From CAVVAE01 sp963746185 (GTDB lineage Bacteria > Actinomycetota > Actinomycetes > Propionibacteriales > Nocardioidaceae): a stretch of DNA of 64,000 nt. This document shows positions 37,133 through 44,652 of the stretch, piece by piece. The position numbers and the translations under genes were made by a program. Under the pieces are notes generated by a model, which had not been told where the DNA came from, ran no database searches, and saw only the letters and a list, made by a program, of their open reading frames with translations. The stretch's first letter is position 1. Each line of letters opens with the position of its first letter. The DNA lies in assembly GCA_963746185.1 (NCBI GenBank), contig CAVVAE010000002.1, positions 806,001 through 870,000 on the forward strand, written 5' to 3'.

Positions 37133-38572
37133 ATGGCAGATCTTCCTCCCGACCGTCCCTCCGACGACGGCGACGACCGGCCCGACGAGACCGGCGCGAG
37201 CCGCGAGCCCGACGGCCCCAACCCGTTCGCCGGTACGCCGTTCGAGCAGATCTTCGCTGGGCTCGCAGGCGGAGACACCGCCGGCCTGCAGGCGATGTTC
37301 GGCCAGCTGCAGCGGATGTTTGCGCCGCATGAGGGGGCAGTCAACTGGGACTTCTCTCGTGACCTCGCACGCCAGCTCGTGGCTCAGTCTCCTGACCGCT
37401 CTCCTGATGCCGGCGACGTCGCACGACTCCAGGACGTGGCGCGACTTGCCGACCATTGGCTCGACGGCGTGACCGACCTGCCCGCAACGAGTAGCAGCGT
37501 CGTGGCCTGGAGCCGCGCCGAATGGGTCGAGGCGAGCATGCCGGTCTGGCGTCGGCTGGTCGAACCGATCGCTGAAAGCGTGGTGACTGCAATCGGTGAG
37601 GCACTTCCCGCCGAGGCGAAGGCGATGGCCGGCCCGATGCTAGGAATGCTCAACCAGATCGGTGGTGCGATGTTCAGCCAACAGGTTGGACAAGCCGTCG
37701 GAGCGTTGTCGCAGGAGGTGATCTCCGCGACCGACATCGGCATCCCCATCGGTGAAGAAGGTCGTCCCGCCATCGTCTTGAGCAATGCGACAGAGTTCGC
37801 CTCCGGCCTTGGCATCGAGGAGTCAGACGTCCTGCTCTACCTTGTGTTGCGCGAGTGCGCCCACCAGCGGCTGTTCCTCAACGCACCATGGCTTCGCGAG
37901 CACCTGTTCGCAGCGATCGAGGAGTACGGCCGAGGGATCACGGTCGACACCGACAAGATCGAGAACAGTATCCAGGGGCTCGACCCCAGCAACATGGAGG
38001 CGATCCAAGAAGCTCTCACCGGTGGGCTCTTCGACGTCGAGCACACCTCCGCACAGCAGGCCGCGTTGACACGACTCGAGACCGCTCTCGCTCTCGTCGA
38101 GGGCTGGGTCGACGAGGTGGTGGGTCAAGCGACGGAGAAAGCCATGCCGCAAGCACAAGCGCTTCGCGAGGCTGTCCGTCGCCGGCGAGCCTCCGGCGGT
38201 CCGGCGGAGGCCACCTTCGCCGCACTGGTCGGGCTCGAGCTGCGGCCTCGGAGACTCCGCGACGCGTCTGCGTTGTGGGGAGCACTCCGATCTGCCGAAG
38301 GCGCCGCCGCTCGCGATGCCGTGTGGGCACATCCTGATCTGCTCCCCACTGCGGCCGACCTCGACGACCCGCTGGCTTTCGCCCAGCGCACCAAGGAGGC
38401 AGACGATGTCGACATCTCCTCTGAGGAGTTCGACGCGGCGCTGACTGCTTTGCTCGACGAGGAAACGGATACCCAAAGCAAGGCAGACGAGGATGCTGGC
38501 CACGGCGAGGGCGATGAGGGTTCTCCGGAGCCCGACGCGTCAGACGGGTCTCCCGGTGACGAGCCACGGTGA
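37133..38572 (+). CDS. Zinc-dependent metalloprotease-like protein (DUF2342/TIGR03624)
   Basis: The 479-residue protein has the DUF2342 pattern: NPFAGTPFEQIFAGLAGGD near the start, GAVNWDFSRDLARQLVA, MLNQIGGAMFSQQVGQAVGA, LYLVLRECAHQRLFLNAPWL and EAVRRRRASGGPAEATFAAL. Annotations call it a zinc metalloprotease or F420-associated protein on the strength of the RECAHQRLF helix; activity is not established to my knowledge. The C-terminal 50 residues are acidic and disordered. It matches the position of Rv3195 between the PDZ protease and the cyclodehydratase-like gene. Confidence 0.88.
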   Translation: MADLPPDRPSDDGDDRPDETGASREPDGPNPFAGTPFEQIFAGLAGGDTAGLQAMFGQLQRMFAPHEGAVNWDFSRDLARQLVAQSPDRSPDAGDVARLQDVARLADHWLDGVTDLPATSSSVVAWSRAEWVEASMPVWRRLVEPIAESVVTAIGEALPAEAKAMAGPMLGMLNQIGGAMFSQQVGQAVGALSQEVISATDIGIPIGEEGRPAIVLSNATEFASGLGIEESDVLLYLVLRECAHQRLFLNAPWLREHLFAAIEEYGRGITVDTDKIENSIQGLDPSNMEAIQEALTGGLFDVEHTSAQQAALTRLETALALVEGWVDEVVGQATEKAMPQAQALREAVRRRRASGGPAEATFAALVGLELRPRRLRDASALWGALRSAEGAAARDAVWAHPDLLPTAADLDDPLAFAQRTKEADDVDISSEEFDAALTALLDEETDTQSKADEDAGHGEGDEGSPEPDASDGSPGDEPR

Positions 38573-38605
38573 TGCGCGTTAGCGTTCACCGGTGAGGACA
38601 TCGCG

Positions 38606-39145
38606 GTGACGCTGTACGACGACGCGTTAAACGTCCTGACGCGGTTGCATCCGCGCAACGACGAGCAGCGTGAGCTTCAGACGTCGTACATCGATCATCT
38701 CCAGCGCAACCCCGACGGGCTGACCCGCGACTGCCACCCCGACCACATCACCGCCAGCGCCTTGGTTGTCAGCGAAGATCGCAAACGGGTGCTGCTCAAC
38801 CTGCACCGCAAGTACGAGATCTGGGTGCAGTTCGGCGGCCACTGCGACCCGCACGACACCACGCTGGCGGGTGCGGCGCTGCGCGAGGCGGTAGAGGAGT
38901 CGGGGATCGGTGAGCTCCGCCTCGTCGGCTCGGTTCCTGTGCAGCTGAGCACCCACGAGGTGAGTTGCGGACCGTTGCGCCCGTCGCATCATCTCGATGT
39001 GCGGTATGTCGCCGTTGCCCCCGCGGGAGCATCGGCAACGGTGAGCGACGAGTCGCTCGATGTCGCCTGGTTCGACCGGGGTGCGCTGCCCGATGGCCTC
39101 GACCAGGCGCTGCACGAACTCATCGGCTGGTCCCGCTGGCTCTGA
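38606..39145 (+). CDS. NUDIX hydrolase
   Basis: The 179-residue protein (GTG at 38606) has a Nudix box, GGHCDPHDTTLAGAALREAV then EESGI, at about 75-98. The upstream Glu position of the box is changed (HDTT), but the catalytic REAVEESG core is intact. A DVRYVAVAPAG strand and VAWFDRGALPDGL finish the fold. Substrate is unknown. It starts 34 bases after the DUF2342 gene on the same strand. Confidence 0.88.
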   Translation: MTLYDDALNVLTRLHPRNDEQRELQTSYIDHLQRNPDGLTRDCHPDHITASALVVSEDRKRVLLNLHRKYEIWVQFGGHCDPHDTTLAGAALREAVEESGIGELRLVGSVPVQLSTHEVSCGPLRPSHHLDVRYVAVAPAGASATVSDESLDVAWFDRGALPDGLDQALHELIGWSRWL

Positions 39146-39590
39146 CAAGTCGGCCATTTCGGCTGACGTTGCGCTGAACTTCGGCGTCAAACGCCGCGAC
39201 CGCGAGGCGCCCGTTCCTCTGGTCAATCTGGCTGGAACCGAGGAGACCCCCGGGGCGCGGAACACGTTCGCCTTCCCCTTGCGAACGCCTCCGTTTTCCC
39301 GGGGGCCTCATCGATAGTCCCGACGCTAGGTCCGCGCGCCACCCCGCGTCAACGACTCGCCGTCCACCCCTGTGGATAACTCTGTGGACAAGATGTGGGC
39401 GCCGGTCCGCAGCCTGTGGATTACCGGTGGATAACCTCTCTGGCCTTGTGCATCCGGTGCGAACTCAGCGTGAGCACCCACCCCTGACCTGGCAGTTTGC
39501 TGTCCACGCAGTGTGGACAAGAAAAACTTTGCAGGTTTCCTGCCGGTGGATAGCCCTCGAAGCGTGGGTCTCAGCAGTTAAGTTGGTCGC
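39146..39590. other. 445-bp intergenic region containing a DnaA-box-like cluster
   Basis: No gene is supported here. The left part (39146-39360) is unremarkable. The right part (39371-39553) is dense in TGTGGA-type nonamers, listed as a separate feature, and has a locally A-rich stretch (GAAAAACTTT) at about 39521-39530. Confidence 0.6.
39371..39553. promoter_or_regulatory. Cluster of about seven DnaA-box-like nonamers
   Basis: The actinobacterial DnaA box is close to TTGTCCACA, or TGTGGACAA on the other strand. Here exact TGTGGACAA occurs at 39383-39391 and 39512-39520. Near matches are TGTGGATAA at 39371-39379, TGTGGATTA at 39415-39423, GGTGGATAA at 39426-39434, GGTGGATAG at 39545-39553, and CGTGGACAG on the minus strand at 39500-39508. 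All but one point the same way. dnaA and dnaN are not in the window, so this is probably not oriC itself. A DnaA-titration or initiation-control site is an inference. Confidence 0.7.
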
Positions 39591-40157
39591 GTGGAGAAGC
39601 CCCCGCCCTCGCTGCCCGTGGAGGTACGCCGGTCCCGACGGCGTAAACGCACGGTCTCGGCGTATCGCGACGGCGACACGATTGTGGTGATGATCCCCGC
39701 TCGGATGTCACGGGCCGAAGAGCAGGAGTGGGTCGCCACGATGATCGAGCGAGTGACCCGCGCGGAGCGCCGGCGCCGGCCGAGTGACGATGATCTCGGA
39801 ACCCGGGCCGCCGCGCTGTCCCGCCGCTACCTCGATGACCTCGCGATCCCCACCTCGGTGCGGTGGGTCTCCAACCAGCGCGCCCGGTGGGGGTCCTGCA
39901 CTCCCGCCGATGGCACGATCCGGCTGTCCCAACGGCTGCAGGGGATGCCGCCCTACGTCATCGACTACGTCTTGCTCCACGAGCTGGCGCATCTGCTGGT
40001 GCACGGGCACGACGAGTCCTTCTGGGCCTGGGTCTATCGGTACGACCTGACGGAGCGTGCACGGGGCTTCCTCGAAGGCGTCTCGGCCACCGCGGGTCTC
40101 GACGACCAGCCTGAGCCTGACGAGCCTGACGACGACGTCATCGAAGCAAAAGACTGA
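39591..40157 (+). CDS. YgjP/WLM-type (M48-like) metal-dependent hydrolase
   Basis: The 188-residue protein (GTG at 39591) contains RWVSNQRARWGSCTPADGTI, YVIDYVLLHELAHLLVHGHD and then ESFWAWVYRYDL. HELAH plus the later His is the zinc motif of the YgjP/SprT-like DUF45 family. The N-terminus is basic (EVRRSRRRKRTVSAYRDGD), as usual in this family. The biological substrate is unknown. The acidic C-terminal tail (EPDEPDDDVIEAKD) is extra. Its promoter must overlap or lie next to the DnaA-box cluster. Confidence 0.88.
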   Translation: MEKPPPSLPVEVRRSRRRKRTVSAYRDGDTIVVMIPARMSRAEEQEWVATMIERVTRAERRRRPSDDDLGTRAAALSRRYLDDLAIPTSVRWVSNQRARWGSCTPADGTIRLSQRLQGMPPYVIDYVLLHELAHLLVHGHDESFWAWVYRYDLTERARGFLEGVSATAGLDDQPEPDEPDDDVIEAKD

Positions 40158-40387
40158 AAAGTTGCCCGTTATAGGGTGGAATATCCCTTGCGCTGAGCGT
40201 AAACACGGCGCGTCGCGTCGTGGCGAATACCGCACGGCTCCCGCCTGACGTAGTGTGGCGCGAGGCCGAGGTGCACGCTGCCAGAAGCCCGGCGGGATTT
40301 CCGACGAATCCCCCGTCGTGACGTTGGAGTTACATAGCGGTCGAGGGATCCTCCCTTCCACCGCCCGTAAACGAAGAGGAGGCCGTC
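40158..40387. other. Intergenic region upstream of the DUF5679 gene
   Basis: 230 bases with a strong ribosome binding site (AGAGGAGG at 40375-40382 region) just before the DUF5679 start. I see no clear promoter or extra gene. Confidence 0.4.
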
Positions 40388-40546
40388 ATGGCGGAGACCT
40401 GGAGCGGCGAGTTCTATTGCGTGAAGTGCAAGGCCAAGCGCGAGGCAAGTGGCGAAGTGCGTGTCAACGATAAGGGCACGCGCATGGCAAAGGCCGTGTG
40501 CCCCGTTTGCGGCACCAACCTGAACCGCATCCTCGGCAAAGCCTGA
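40388..40546 (+). CDS. DUF5679 small zinc-ribbon protein (52 aa)
   Basis: A small gene with a strong upstream GAGGAGG encodes 52 residues: MAETWSGEFYCVKCKAKREA, then GEVRVNDKGTRMAKAVCPVC and GTNLNRILGKA. The two pairs CVKC and CPVC form a zinc ribbon, and the layout matches DUF5679. Function is unknown, and the family is common in actinobacteria. A perfect 15-bp hairpin follows 19 bases after the stop, so it is a single-gene unit. Confidence 0.88.
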   Translation: MAETWSGEFYCVKCKAKREASGEVRVNDKGTRMAKAVCPVCGTNLNRILGKA

Positions 40547-40564
40547 ACGACGCCGAACACGAGT

Positions 40565-40598
40565 GAGAGGCAGGATCCCAGTCGGGATCCTGCCTCTC
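40565..40598 (+). terminator. 15-bp perfect hairpin after the DUF5679 gene
   Basis: The arms 40565-40579 (GAGAGGCAGGATCCC) and 40584-40598 are exact complements around an AGTC loop. It lies 19 bases after the DUF5679 stop and is not followed by a U-run. Confidence 0.8.
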
Positions 40599-40711
40599 GT
40601 GCGTCTCGGGGCTGACCTCAGCAGCTGAATTCGTCCGCCCGCTGTGGATGAATGCCCCGCGCCCAGACCAGGATTTGGCACGCTGAAGGCACCCACGAGA
40701 ACGGAGCGCCT

Positions 40712-41605
40712 GTGCGTCCCATCCTTCGTCCCGGACTGCAGGTGCTGCGCCGAGACATTCGCACCCTGCAGTTCGGACTGGAGTGGCCAGGTGTCGCCAC
40801 GATTGCGGACTCCCCTGCACTGCGAGCAGTTCTCGACGCCATCGACGGCTTCCGGGATCCGACGGGCGTCGTCCTTGCTGCCGCCGATACCGGACCGAGC
40901 GTCGACGACTGCCTGGCTGCCCTTGACGTTCTCGTCGACGCCGGCGCGGTCATCGACCAGGCGGCCACGGCTCGCACCGACCTTGACGAGTCGGCGTGGG
41001 CCGCACTGTGGCTGCTCGCGGGGCCAGACCGCGATGCACGAGAGGTCGCCGAGGCTCGGGCGACCTGCGTCGTCCATGTACGTGGAGCTGGTCGTCTGGG
41101 CGATGGCGTACGCCGTTTGCTGAGCGACGTACCCCTCGCTGTCACCAACGACGCGGCCAGGGCCGACGTGGTGATCCTTGCGGCCGACCACGAGCCCGAC
41201 CGTGACCTGGCCGACCGCGCCCTGAGCGAAGGGCTCCCCCATCTTTGGGTGGTCGTTCGCGAGCTGGTCGGGGTCTTGGGTCCGTTCGTCGTCCCCGGTC
41301 GGACTGCATGCCTTCGCTGCGTCGACGCCGCCCGCACCGATATCGACCCCGCCTGGCCAACGTTGGTCGAATCGGTATCGAGGCGGCCGGGGCACGTGCA
41401 TGCCTGCGACCCGTTGCTGGCCGCGCTGATGGCTACCTGGGCGGTGCACGAGGTCTGCGTGTGGGCGAGCGGGCTGCGTCCGCAGAGCTGGGACCGCACG
41501 ATCGAGATGCCACACGGCGTCGGGCTCGTGCATAGCGAGAGATACCACCCACATCCTGCATGTGGCTGTGGTTGGTCGGTGTGGCACGACACAATGGGGG
41601 CATGA
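40712..41605 (+). CDS. Cyclodehydratase/ThiF-like (TOMM leader-binding-like) protein
   Basis: The protein is about 297 residues. The GTG at 40712 with GGAG six bases upstream is preferred over the open frame further left. It has an N-terminal wHTH/leader-binding-like part (RPGLQVLRRDIRTLQFGLEW), a degenerate Rossmann-like middle, then LWVVVRELVGVLGPFVVPGR followed by TACLRCVDAARTDIDP. It ends in a Cys/His-rich tail (HPHPACGCGW). This resembles actinobacterial proteins annotated as bacteriocin cyclodehydratase-domain or TOMM leader-binding. No precursor peptide, YcaO or dehydrogenase is nearby, so a RiPP role is doubtful. It overlaps the ABC1 kinase gene by ATGA; the same pair occurs in M. tuberculosis (Rv3196-Rv3197, from memory). 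Confidence 0.8.
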   Translation: MRPILRPGLQVLRRDIRTLQFGLEWPGVATIADSPALRAVLDAIDGFRDPTGVVLAAADTGPSVDDCLAALDVLVDAGAVIDQAATARTDLDESAWAALWLLAGPDRDAREVAEARATCVVHVRGAGRLGDGVRRLLSDVPLAVTNDAARADVVILAADHEPDRDLADRALSEGLPHLWVVVRELVGVLGPFVVPGRTACLRCVDAARTDIDPAWPTLVESVSRRPGHVHACDPLLAALMATWAVHEVCVWASGLRPQSWDRTIEMPHGVGLVHSERYHPHPACGCGWSVWHDTMGA

Positions 41606-42918
41606 CCGACCTTCCCCGCAGAACTGTGGCGCGGACGGCCAAGTTGGCTTCCCTCCCATTGGGCTACGCAGGTCGTGCCACGATCGGGCTCGGCAAGCGC
41701 ATCGGTGGGGCACCCGCGGAGGCGGTGGCGACGTCGGTCCAACAACGCACGGCTGAGCAGCTCTTCAAGGTGTTGGGCGAGCTCAAGGGCGGTGCGATGA
41801 AGTTCGGGCAGGCCATGTCCATCTTCGAGTCGGCGCTGCCGGAGGCACTGGTGGCGCCCTACCGAGCCACCCTGACCCAGCTGCAAGACGCGGCGCCGCC
41901 GATGCCCGCTTCGGTCGTCCACCAGGTGCTGGCCCGGGAGTTCGGTACGTCCTGGCGTTCAGAGTTCACCTCGTTCGAGGACAATCCCGCCGCGGCTGCT
42001 TCCATCGGCCAAGTTCACAAGGCCGTCTGGTCCGATGGCCGTGACGTGGCGGTCAAGATCCAATACCCCGGCGCCGGAGAGGCGCTGCTCAGCGACCTCA
42101 AGCAGATCGGCCGCGCTGCACGACTGTTCGCCGGGTGGATCCCCGGTATCGACATCAAGCCGCTGGTCTCCGAACTGCAAGCGCGGGTCTCAGAAGAGCT
42201 GGACTACGCGCTGGAGGCCGACGCCCAAATCCGCTTCGCCGAGGCGTTCGCCGGCGACCCCGACATCTTGGTCCCACCAGTGGTCACTCACACCGACACG
42301 GTGCTGGTCACCGAATGGCTCGATTCCGATCGCTCGCTCGCCCGGCTCATTGCCGAAGGCACCCAGGAAGAGCGCGACCACTACGGCGAGGTCTACGTCA
42401 GGTTCCTGTTCTCCGGACCGACTCGCGCCGGCATGCTGCACGCCGATCCTCATCCCGGCAACTTCCGGCTGCTCCATGACGGTCGTGTTGGCGTGGTCGA
42501 CTACGGAGCCGTCGCACGTCTGCCCGAAGGACTCCCGCCGGTCATCGGGGCACTGTTGGGCCGTGCCGTCGCAGACGACTACGACGCGGTGCTCTCAGGT
42601 CTCCGTGATGCCGGGTTCATCAAGGAGTCGGTCAACATCGACGTCGACGAGCTGCGGTCCTACCTCGCACCGTTCGTCGAGCCGGCGACAACCGAGACGT
42701 TCCAGTTCTCCAGAAGCTGGATGCGCGCGCAGTTCGCGCGCATCAACGATCCCCGGTCGCCGAGCTATACGACGGTGCTGAAGATCAACTTGCCGCCGGA
42801 ATTTTTGCTCATCCACCGCGTCTGGCTCGGTGGGATCGGCGTGCTCTCACAACTCGGCGCCGAGGCGCCGTTCGCTCAGATCCTTGCTGAGTCGCTGCCT
42901 GGCTTCGCTGACGCGTAG
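41602..42918 (+). CDS. ABC1/AarF (UbiB-like) atypical kinase
   Basis: The protein is about 438 residues from the ATG at 41602, which overlaps the previous stop. The UbiB-family signature is clear: KLGELKGGAMKFGQAMS-type KxGQ region (GGAMKFGQAMSIFESALPE), AAASIGQVHKAVWSDGRDVA, VAVKIQYPGAGEALLSDL, ARVSEELDYALEADAQ, MLHADPHPGNFRLLHDG and GVVDYGAVARLPEGL. These proteins bind ATP and act in quinone or lipid metabolism in other bacteria; the actinobacterial substrate is unknown. Operon partner of the cyclodehydratase-like protein. Confidence 0.92.
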   Translation: MTDLPRRTVARTAKLASLPLGYAGRATIGLGKRIGGAPAEAVATSVQQRTAEQLFKVLGELKGGAMKFGQAMSIFESALPEALVAPYRATLTQLQDAAPPMPASVVHQVLAREFGTSWRSEFTSFEDNPAAAASIGQVHKAVWSDGRDVAVKIQYPGAGEALLSDLKQIGRAARLFAGWIPGIDIKPLVSELQARVSEELDYALEADAQIRFAEAFAGDPDILVPPVVTHTDTVLVTEWLDSDRSLARLIAEGTQEERDHYGEVYVRFLFSGPTRAGMLHADPHPGNFRLLHDGRVGVVDYGAVARLPEGLPPVIGALLGRAVADDYDAVLSGLRDAGFIKESVNIDVDELRSYLAPFVEPATTETFQFSRSWMRAQFARINDPRSPSYTTVLKINLPPEFLLIHRVWLGGIGVLSQLGAEAPFAQILAESLPGFADA

Positions 42919-42939
42919 CGCCGCCGGCCGGGCTCACCG

Positions 42940-42960
42940 CCATTCAGAGTCAAGCTTGGA
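42940..42960. repeat. 21-base direct repeat, copy 1 (second copy at 43395-43415)
   Basis: The sequence CCATTCAGAGTCAAGCTTGG plus A is identical at 43395-43415. On the minus strand both copies encode ESKLDSEW next to a stop. In copy 2 this is the C-terminus of the 65-residue zinc-finger gene; in copy 1 there is no clear gene upstream of it, so it may be a remnant of a duplicated paralogue. Confidence 0.75.
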
Positions 42961-43100
42961 CTCGCCCCGCATCGACCCCTCGCCATGTTGGTGTAGAGCC
43001 ACGTGAGGCTCTGTGGACGTTAGGCGGCCGGCCCGGCTCGAGCAAAGGTTCGGGATCGTTTCGCCTCGGCGGAAGCCTCGCACCTGAGAGAATGCGGCAC

Positions 43101-43355
43101 ATGACGACGTCGACGCCCGGCAAGCGCAAGTCACCAGCGAAGCCGGGTCTCGGCCCGTATCTCGCCGCTGTCCTGCTGGGATTCCTGGCAGTGACAGCGT
43201 GCCGTCTGGGCGACATTTGGGTTGGCGTGATCCTCGCCCTTCTCGTGATCTGGTGCGTGCGTCAAGGTGTCAAGGACGTCAACTCCGCCCGTGCGAAACA
43301 CAATGTCACCAGCGTGAACGCCGACACGACCACCGTTGGCGGCCGAGGAGGTTAG
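43101..43355 (+). CDS. Small two-helix membrane protein
   Basis: The protein is about 84 residues (an ATG at 43092 would add three codons). A basic start (TPGKRKSPAKPG) is followed by two adjacent hydrophobic helices (LAAVLLGFLAVTACRL and WVGVILALLVIWCV) and a polar tail. I know no family. It is flanked by minus-strand genes on the right. Confidence 0.6.
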   Translation: MTTSTPGKRKSPAKPGLGPYLAAVLLGFLAVTACRLGDIWVGVILALLVIWCVRQGVKDVNSARAKHNVTSVNADTTTVGGRGG

Positions 43356-43388
43356 CCCTCCGGCCCAGGGCCGCGCCAGCGCGGTCTA

Positions 43389-43586
43389 CTACCACCATTC
43401 AGAGTCAAGCTTGGATTCAATGCTCCGCAGGTGTTCGCGGGCGCAACGGTCGCAATAGACGCGTTGCCTTCCGTTCTCGACCGACGTGACCCAGGTGAGG
43501 GGGATGTCGTCGTGGTCGTCCGGGGGGCTGGCAGGTTCAGCCGGTTGACCGGCGGGCGTCGTACCGCAGAAGTCGCACACCACCAT
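43389..43586 (-). CDS. Small zinc-finger protein (65 aa)
   Basis: It starts at the ATG ending 43586 and encodes VVCDFCGTTPAGQPAEPASP, then a WVTSVENGRQRVYCDRCARE segment and the end SIESKLDSEWW. Two CxxC pairs (CDFC and CDRC) suggest one zinc-binding module. I know no named family. Its last codons are repeated at 42940-42960, described as a separate repeat. Confidence 0.75.
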   Translation of the reverse strand: MVVCDFCGTTPAGQPAEPASPPDDHDDIPLTWVTSVENGRQRVYCDRCAREHLRSIESKLDSEWW

Positions 43587-43663
43587 GGCTCCACGATGAC
43601 ACATCGCTGGCGCTGGGGGTGGTGGCAATGGCCGGCTCGATTACCCTTCTGCATTAACGCGAC

Positions 43664-43705
43664 GATGCCCGGACTCTCCGTCAGTTACGGAGAGATCCGG
43701 GCATC
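43664..43705 (-). terminator. Long hairpin downstream of the whiB7-side small gene
   Basis: The arms 43664-43681 (GATGCCCGGACTCTCCGT) and 43687-43705 pair along 18 bases with one bulged A, around a five-base loop. It lies just after the leftward 54-residue gene and before the zinc-finger gene, so it should end transcripts coming from whiB7 and the small gene. Confidence 0.75.
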
Positions 43706-43717
43706 ATCGATGTTCGT

Positions 43718-43882
43718 TCACAAAGAACGAGCCAGAAGCAGGCGAGCCTGCTGACTCGCGCGCTCGGCCTTACGGGCCAAACGCCGGGCGCGGTTGAGTT
43801 GGTTTCCACGTCGCATCTCGCGCGCCTCGCGAAGGCGCGCGTCCATATGGGCGCGAGCCAAGTCTTCATGCATGAGATTCAT
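43718..43882 (-). CDS. Small basic helical protein (54 aa)
   Basis: The ATG ending 43882 has AGGAG upstream with good spacing. The product is almost entirely helical and Arg-rich: EDLARAHMDARLREAREMRR, then NQLNRARRLARKAERASQQA. Function is unknown. It is the only gene between whiB7 (106 bases upstream, same strand) and a strong hairpin terminator, so it may be co-transcribed with whiB7. Confidence 0.7.
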   Translation of the reverse strand: MNLMHEDLARAHMDARLREAREMRRGNQLNRARRLARKAERASQQARLLLARSL

Positions 43883-43988
43883 CTCAGTACTCCTGTTCAC
43901 TCTGGTGGTCTTGGTCATCGAAATGGGTTCTCTCTTTTGCTTGGGCGAGGCCCGTGTGGTCTCGCTTGCCAGGTGCTACACGGTTGCG

Positions 43989-44276
43989 CTAGGCGGCAAC
44001 CTCGGACTTGCGAGGCCTACCCCTAGGCCGCTTGCGGGCGACAACTGCTCCAGCTATGAGCAGTTCTCCTCCCCACACTCCCCATGGTTCGTGGCGATCG
44101 ATTGCCCCTGAGAGGCATTCGGCCCGAACGGGGCAGGTACGGCACAGCGCCTTGGCCAGCTCGACATCGGTCGGGGACTCTGCGAAGAAGAGCTCCGGGT
44201 CGTTCAACCGGCACGGCAACTCGCTCGCATCTGTCTCCTCACTCGCCATGAGTGCGTCGAGGACGCTGAGTGTCAT
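43989..44276 (-). CDS. whiB7: WhiB7-type redox/antibiotic-responsive transcription regulator
   Basis: The 95-residue protein starts at the ATG ending 44276, with GGGAGGT upstream. The four iron-sulfur ligands are C22, C45, C48 and C54 (ALCRTCPVRAEC). The GVWGGE turn follows, and the C-terminus KRPRGRPRKSEVAA carries the AT-hook RGRPRK that separates WhiB7 from other WhiB proteins. WhiB7 binds the housekeeping sigma factor and switches on intrinsic resistance to ribosome-targeting antibiotics. Its place beside uvrD2 matches M. tuberculosis. Upstream are a terminator (44321-44358) and a 65-codon leader ORF, consistent with attenuation control. Confidence 0.95.
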   Translation of the reverse strand: MTLSVLDALMASEETDASELPCRLNDPELFFAESPTDVELAKALCRTCPVRAECLSGAIDRHEPWGVWGGELLIAGAVVARKRPRGRPRKSEVAA

Positions 44277-44320
44277 GTGATTCACCTCCCTGGTGACCTT
44301 CGTCGATCGGACGGGGTAAA

Positions 44321-44358
44321 GAAAAAAGCCGCGGATCCCTTGATGGGGTCCGCGGCTT
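44321..44358 (-). terminator. Attenuator-like intrinsic terminator in the whiB7 leader
   Basis: Reading leftwards, the arms 44358-44345 and 44339-44326 form a 14-bp stem (AAGCCGCGGACCCC-type, one G-U wobble) with a five-base loop. It is followed at once by six U (plus-strand A run 44322-44327). It lies between the leader ORF stop (44386) and the whiB7 start (44276), so full-length whiB7 mRNA needs read-through. It is the only strong hairpin plus U-run terminator I noticed in the window. Confidence 0.9.
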
Positions 44359-44385
44359 GGAGGTGCCGGTCAAGAAAAAACACTT

Positions 44386-44583
44386 CTAGACCGGTGGGCT
44401 CCAAGCACGGACACCCGGAAAGGCGCCCTTCTGGATTGCCGGCACGCGAACGAACGTGTAGGACGTCGTACCGACGGCCATGCGACGACCCTGAACAGGT
44501 GCACCGATGACGCACTCCAGGAGGGCAGGCATGACGATGCGCGTCGACGGGGACGTCGCGATGGTGATGGTGTGAGTGATCAT
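44386..44583 (-). CDS. Leader ORF (uORF) of whiB7, 65 codons
   Basis: A strong AAAGGAGG stands seven to eight bases before the ATG ending 44583. The product starts MITHTITIATSPSTRIVMPA and ends with FVRVPAIQKGAFPGVRAWSP then PV; there is no domain. The stop (TAG) sits inside a potential hairpin: GGAG...ACCGGTC within the last codons can pair with GACCGG...CTCC just after the stop. Thus ribosomes slowed on the ORF could change folding before the terminator at 44321-44358. Translation-linked control of whiB7/wblC leaders is known from mycobacteria and Streptomyces; its working here is inference. Confidence 0.78.
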   Translation of the reverse strand: MITHTITIATSPSTRIVMPALLECVIGAPVQGRRMAVGTTSYTFVRVPAIQKGAFPGVRAWSPPV

Positions 44584-44652
44584 GTTCAGCGCCTCCTTTC
44601 GAGAGCTCGGTCTGTATGTCAGGGCGCAGAAAGGTTCTTCTGCGGTTGTTGA

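Noticed and set aside
39371..39553. Calling the DnaA-box cluster oriC
   Set aside because: No dnaA, dnaN, rpmH or recF is nearby and there is no clear AT-rich unwinding element, so only a DnaA-binding cluster is claimed.
40712..41605. A RiPP (thiazole/oxazole peptide) biosynthetic cluster
   Set aside because: Only one leader-binding-like protein is present. There is no YcaO, dehydrogenase, transporter or precursor peptide near it.
40618..41922. A long minus-strand open frame (434 codons) opposite the cyclodehydratase-like and ABC1 genes
   Set aside because: Its translation is Arg/Ser-rich with no family pattern, while both plus-strand genes carry clear domains. It is an antisense shadow typical of high-GC DNA.
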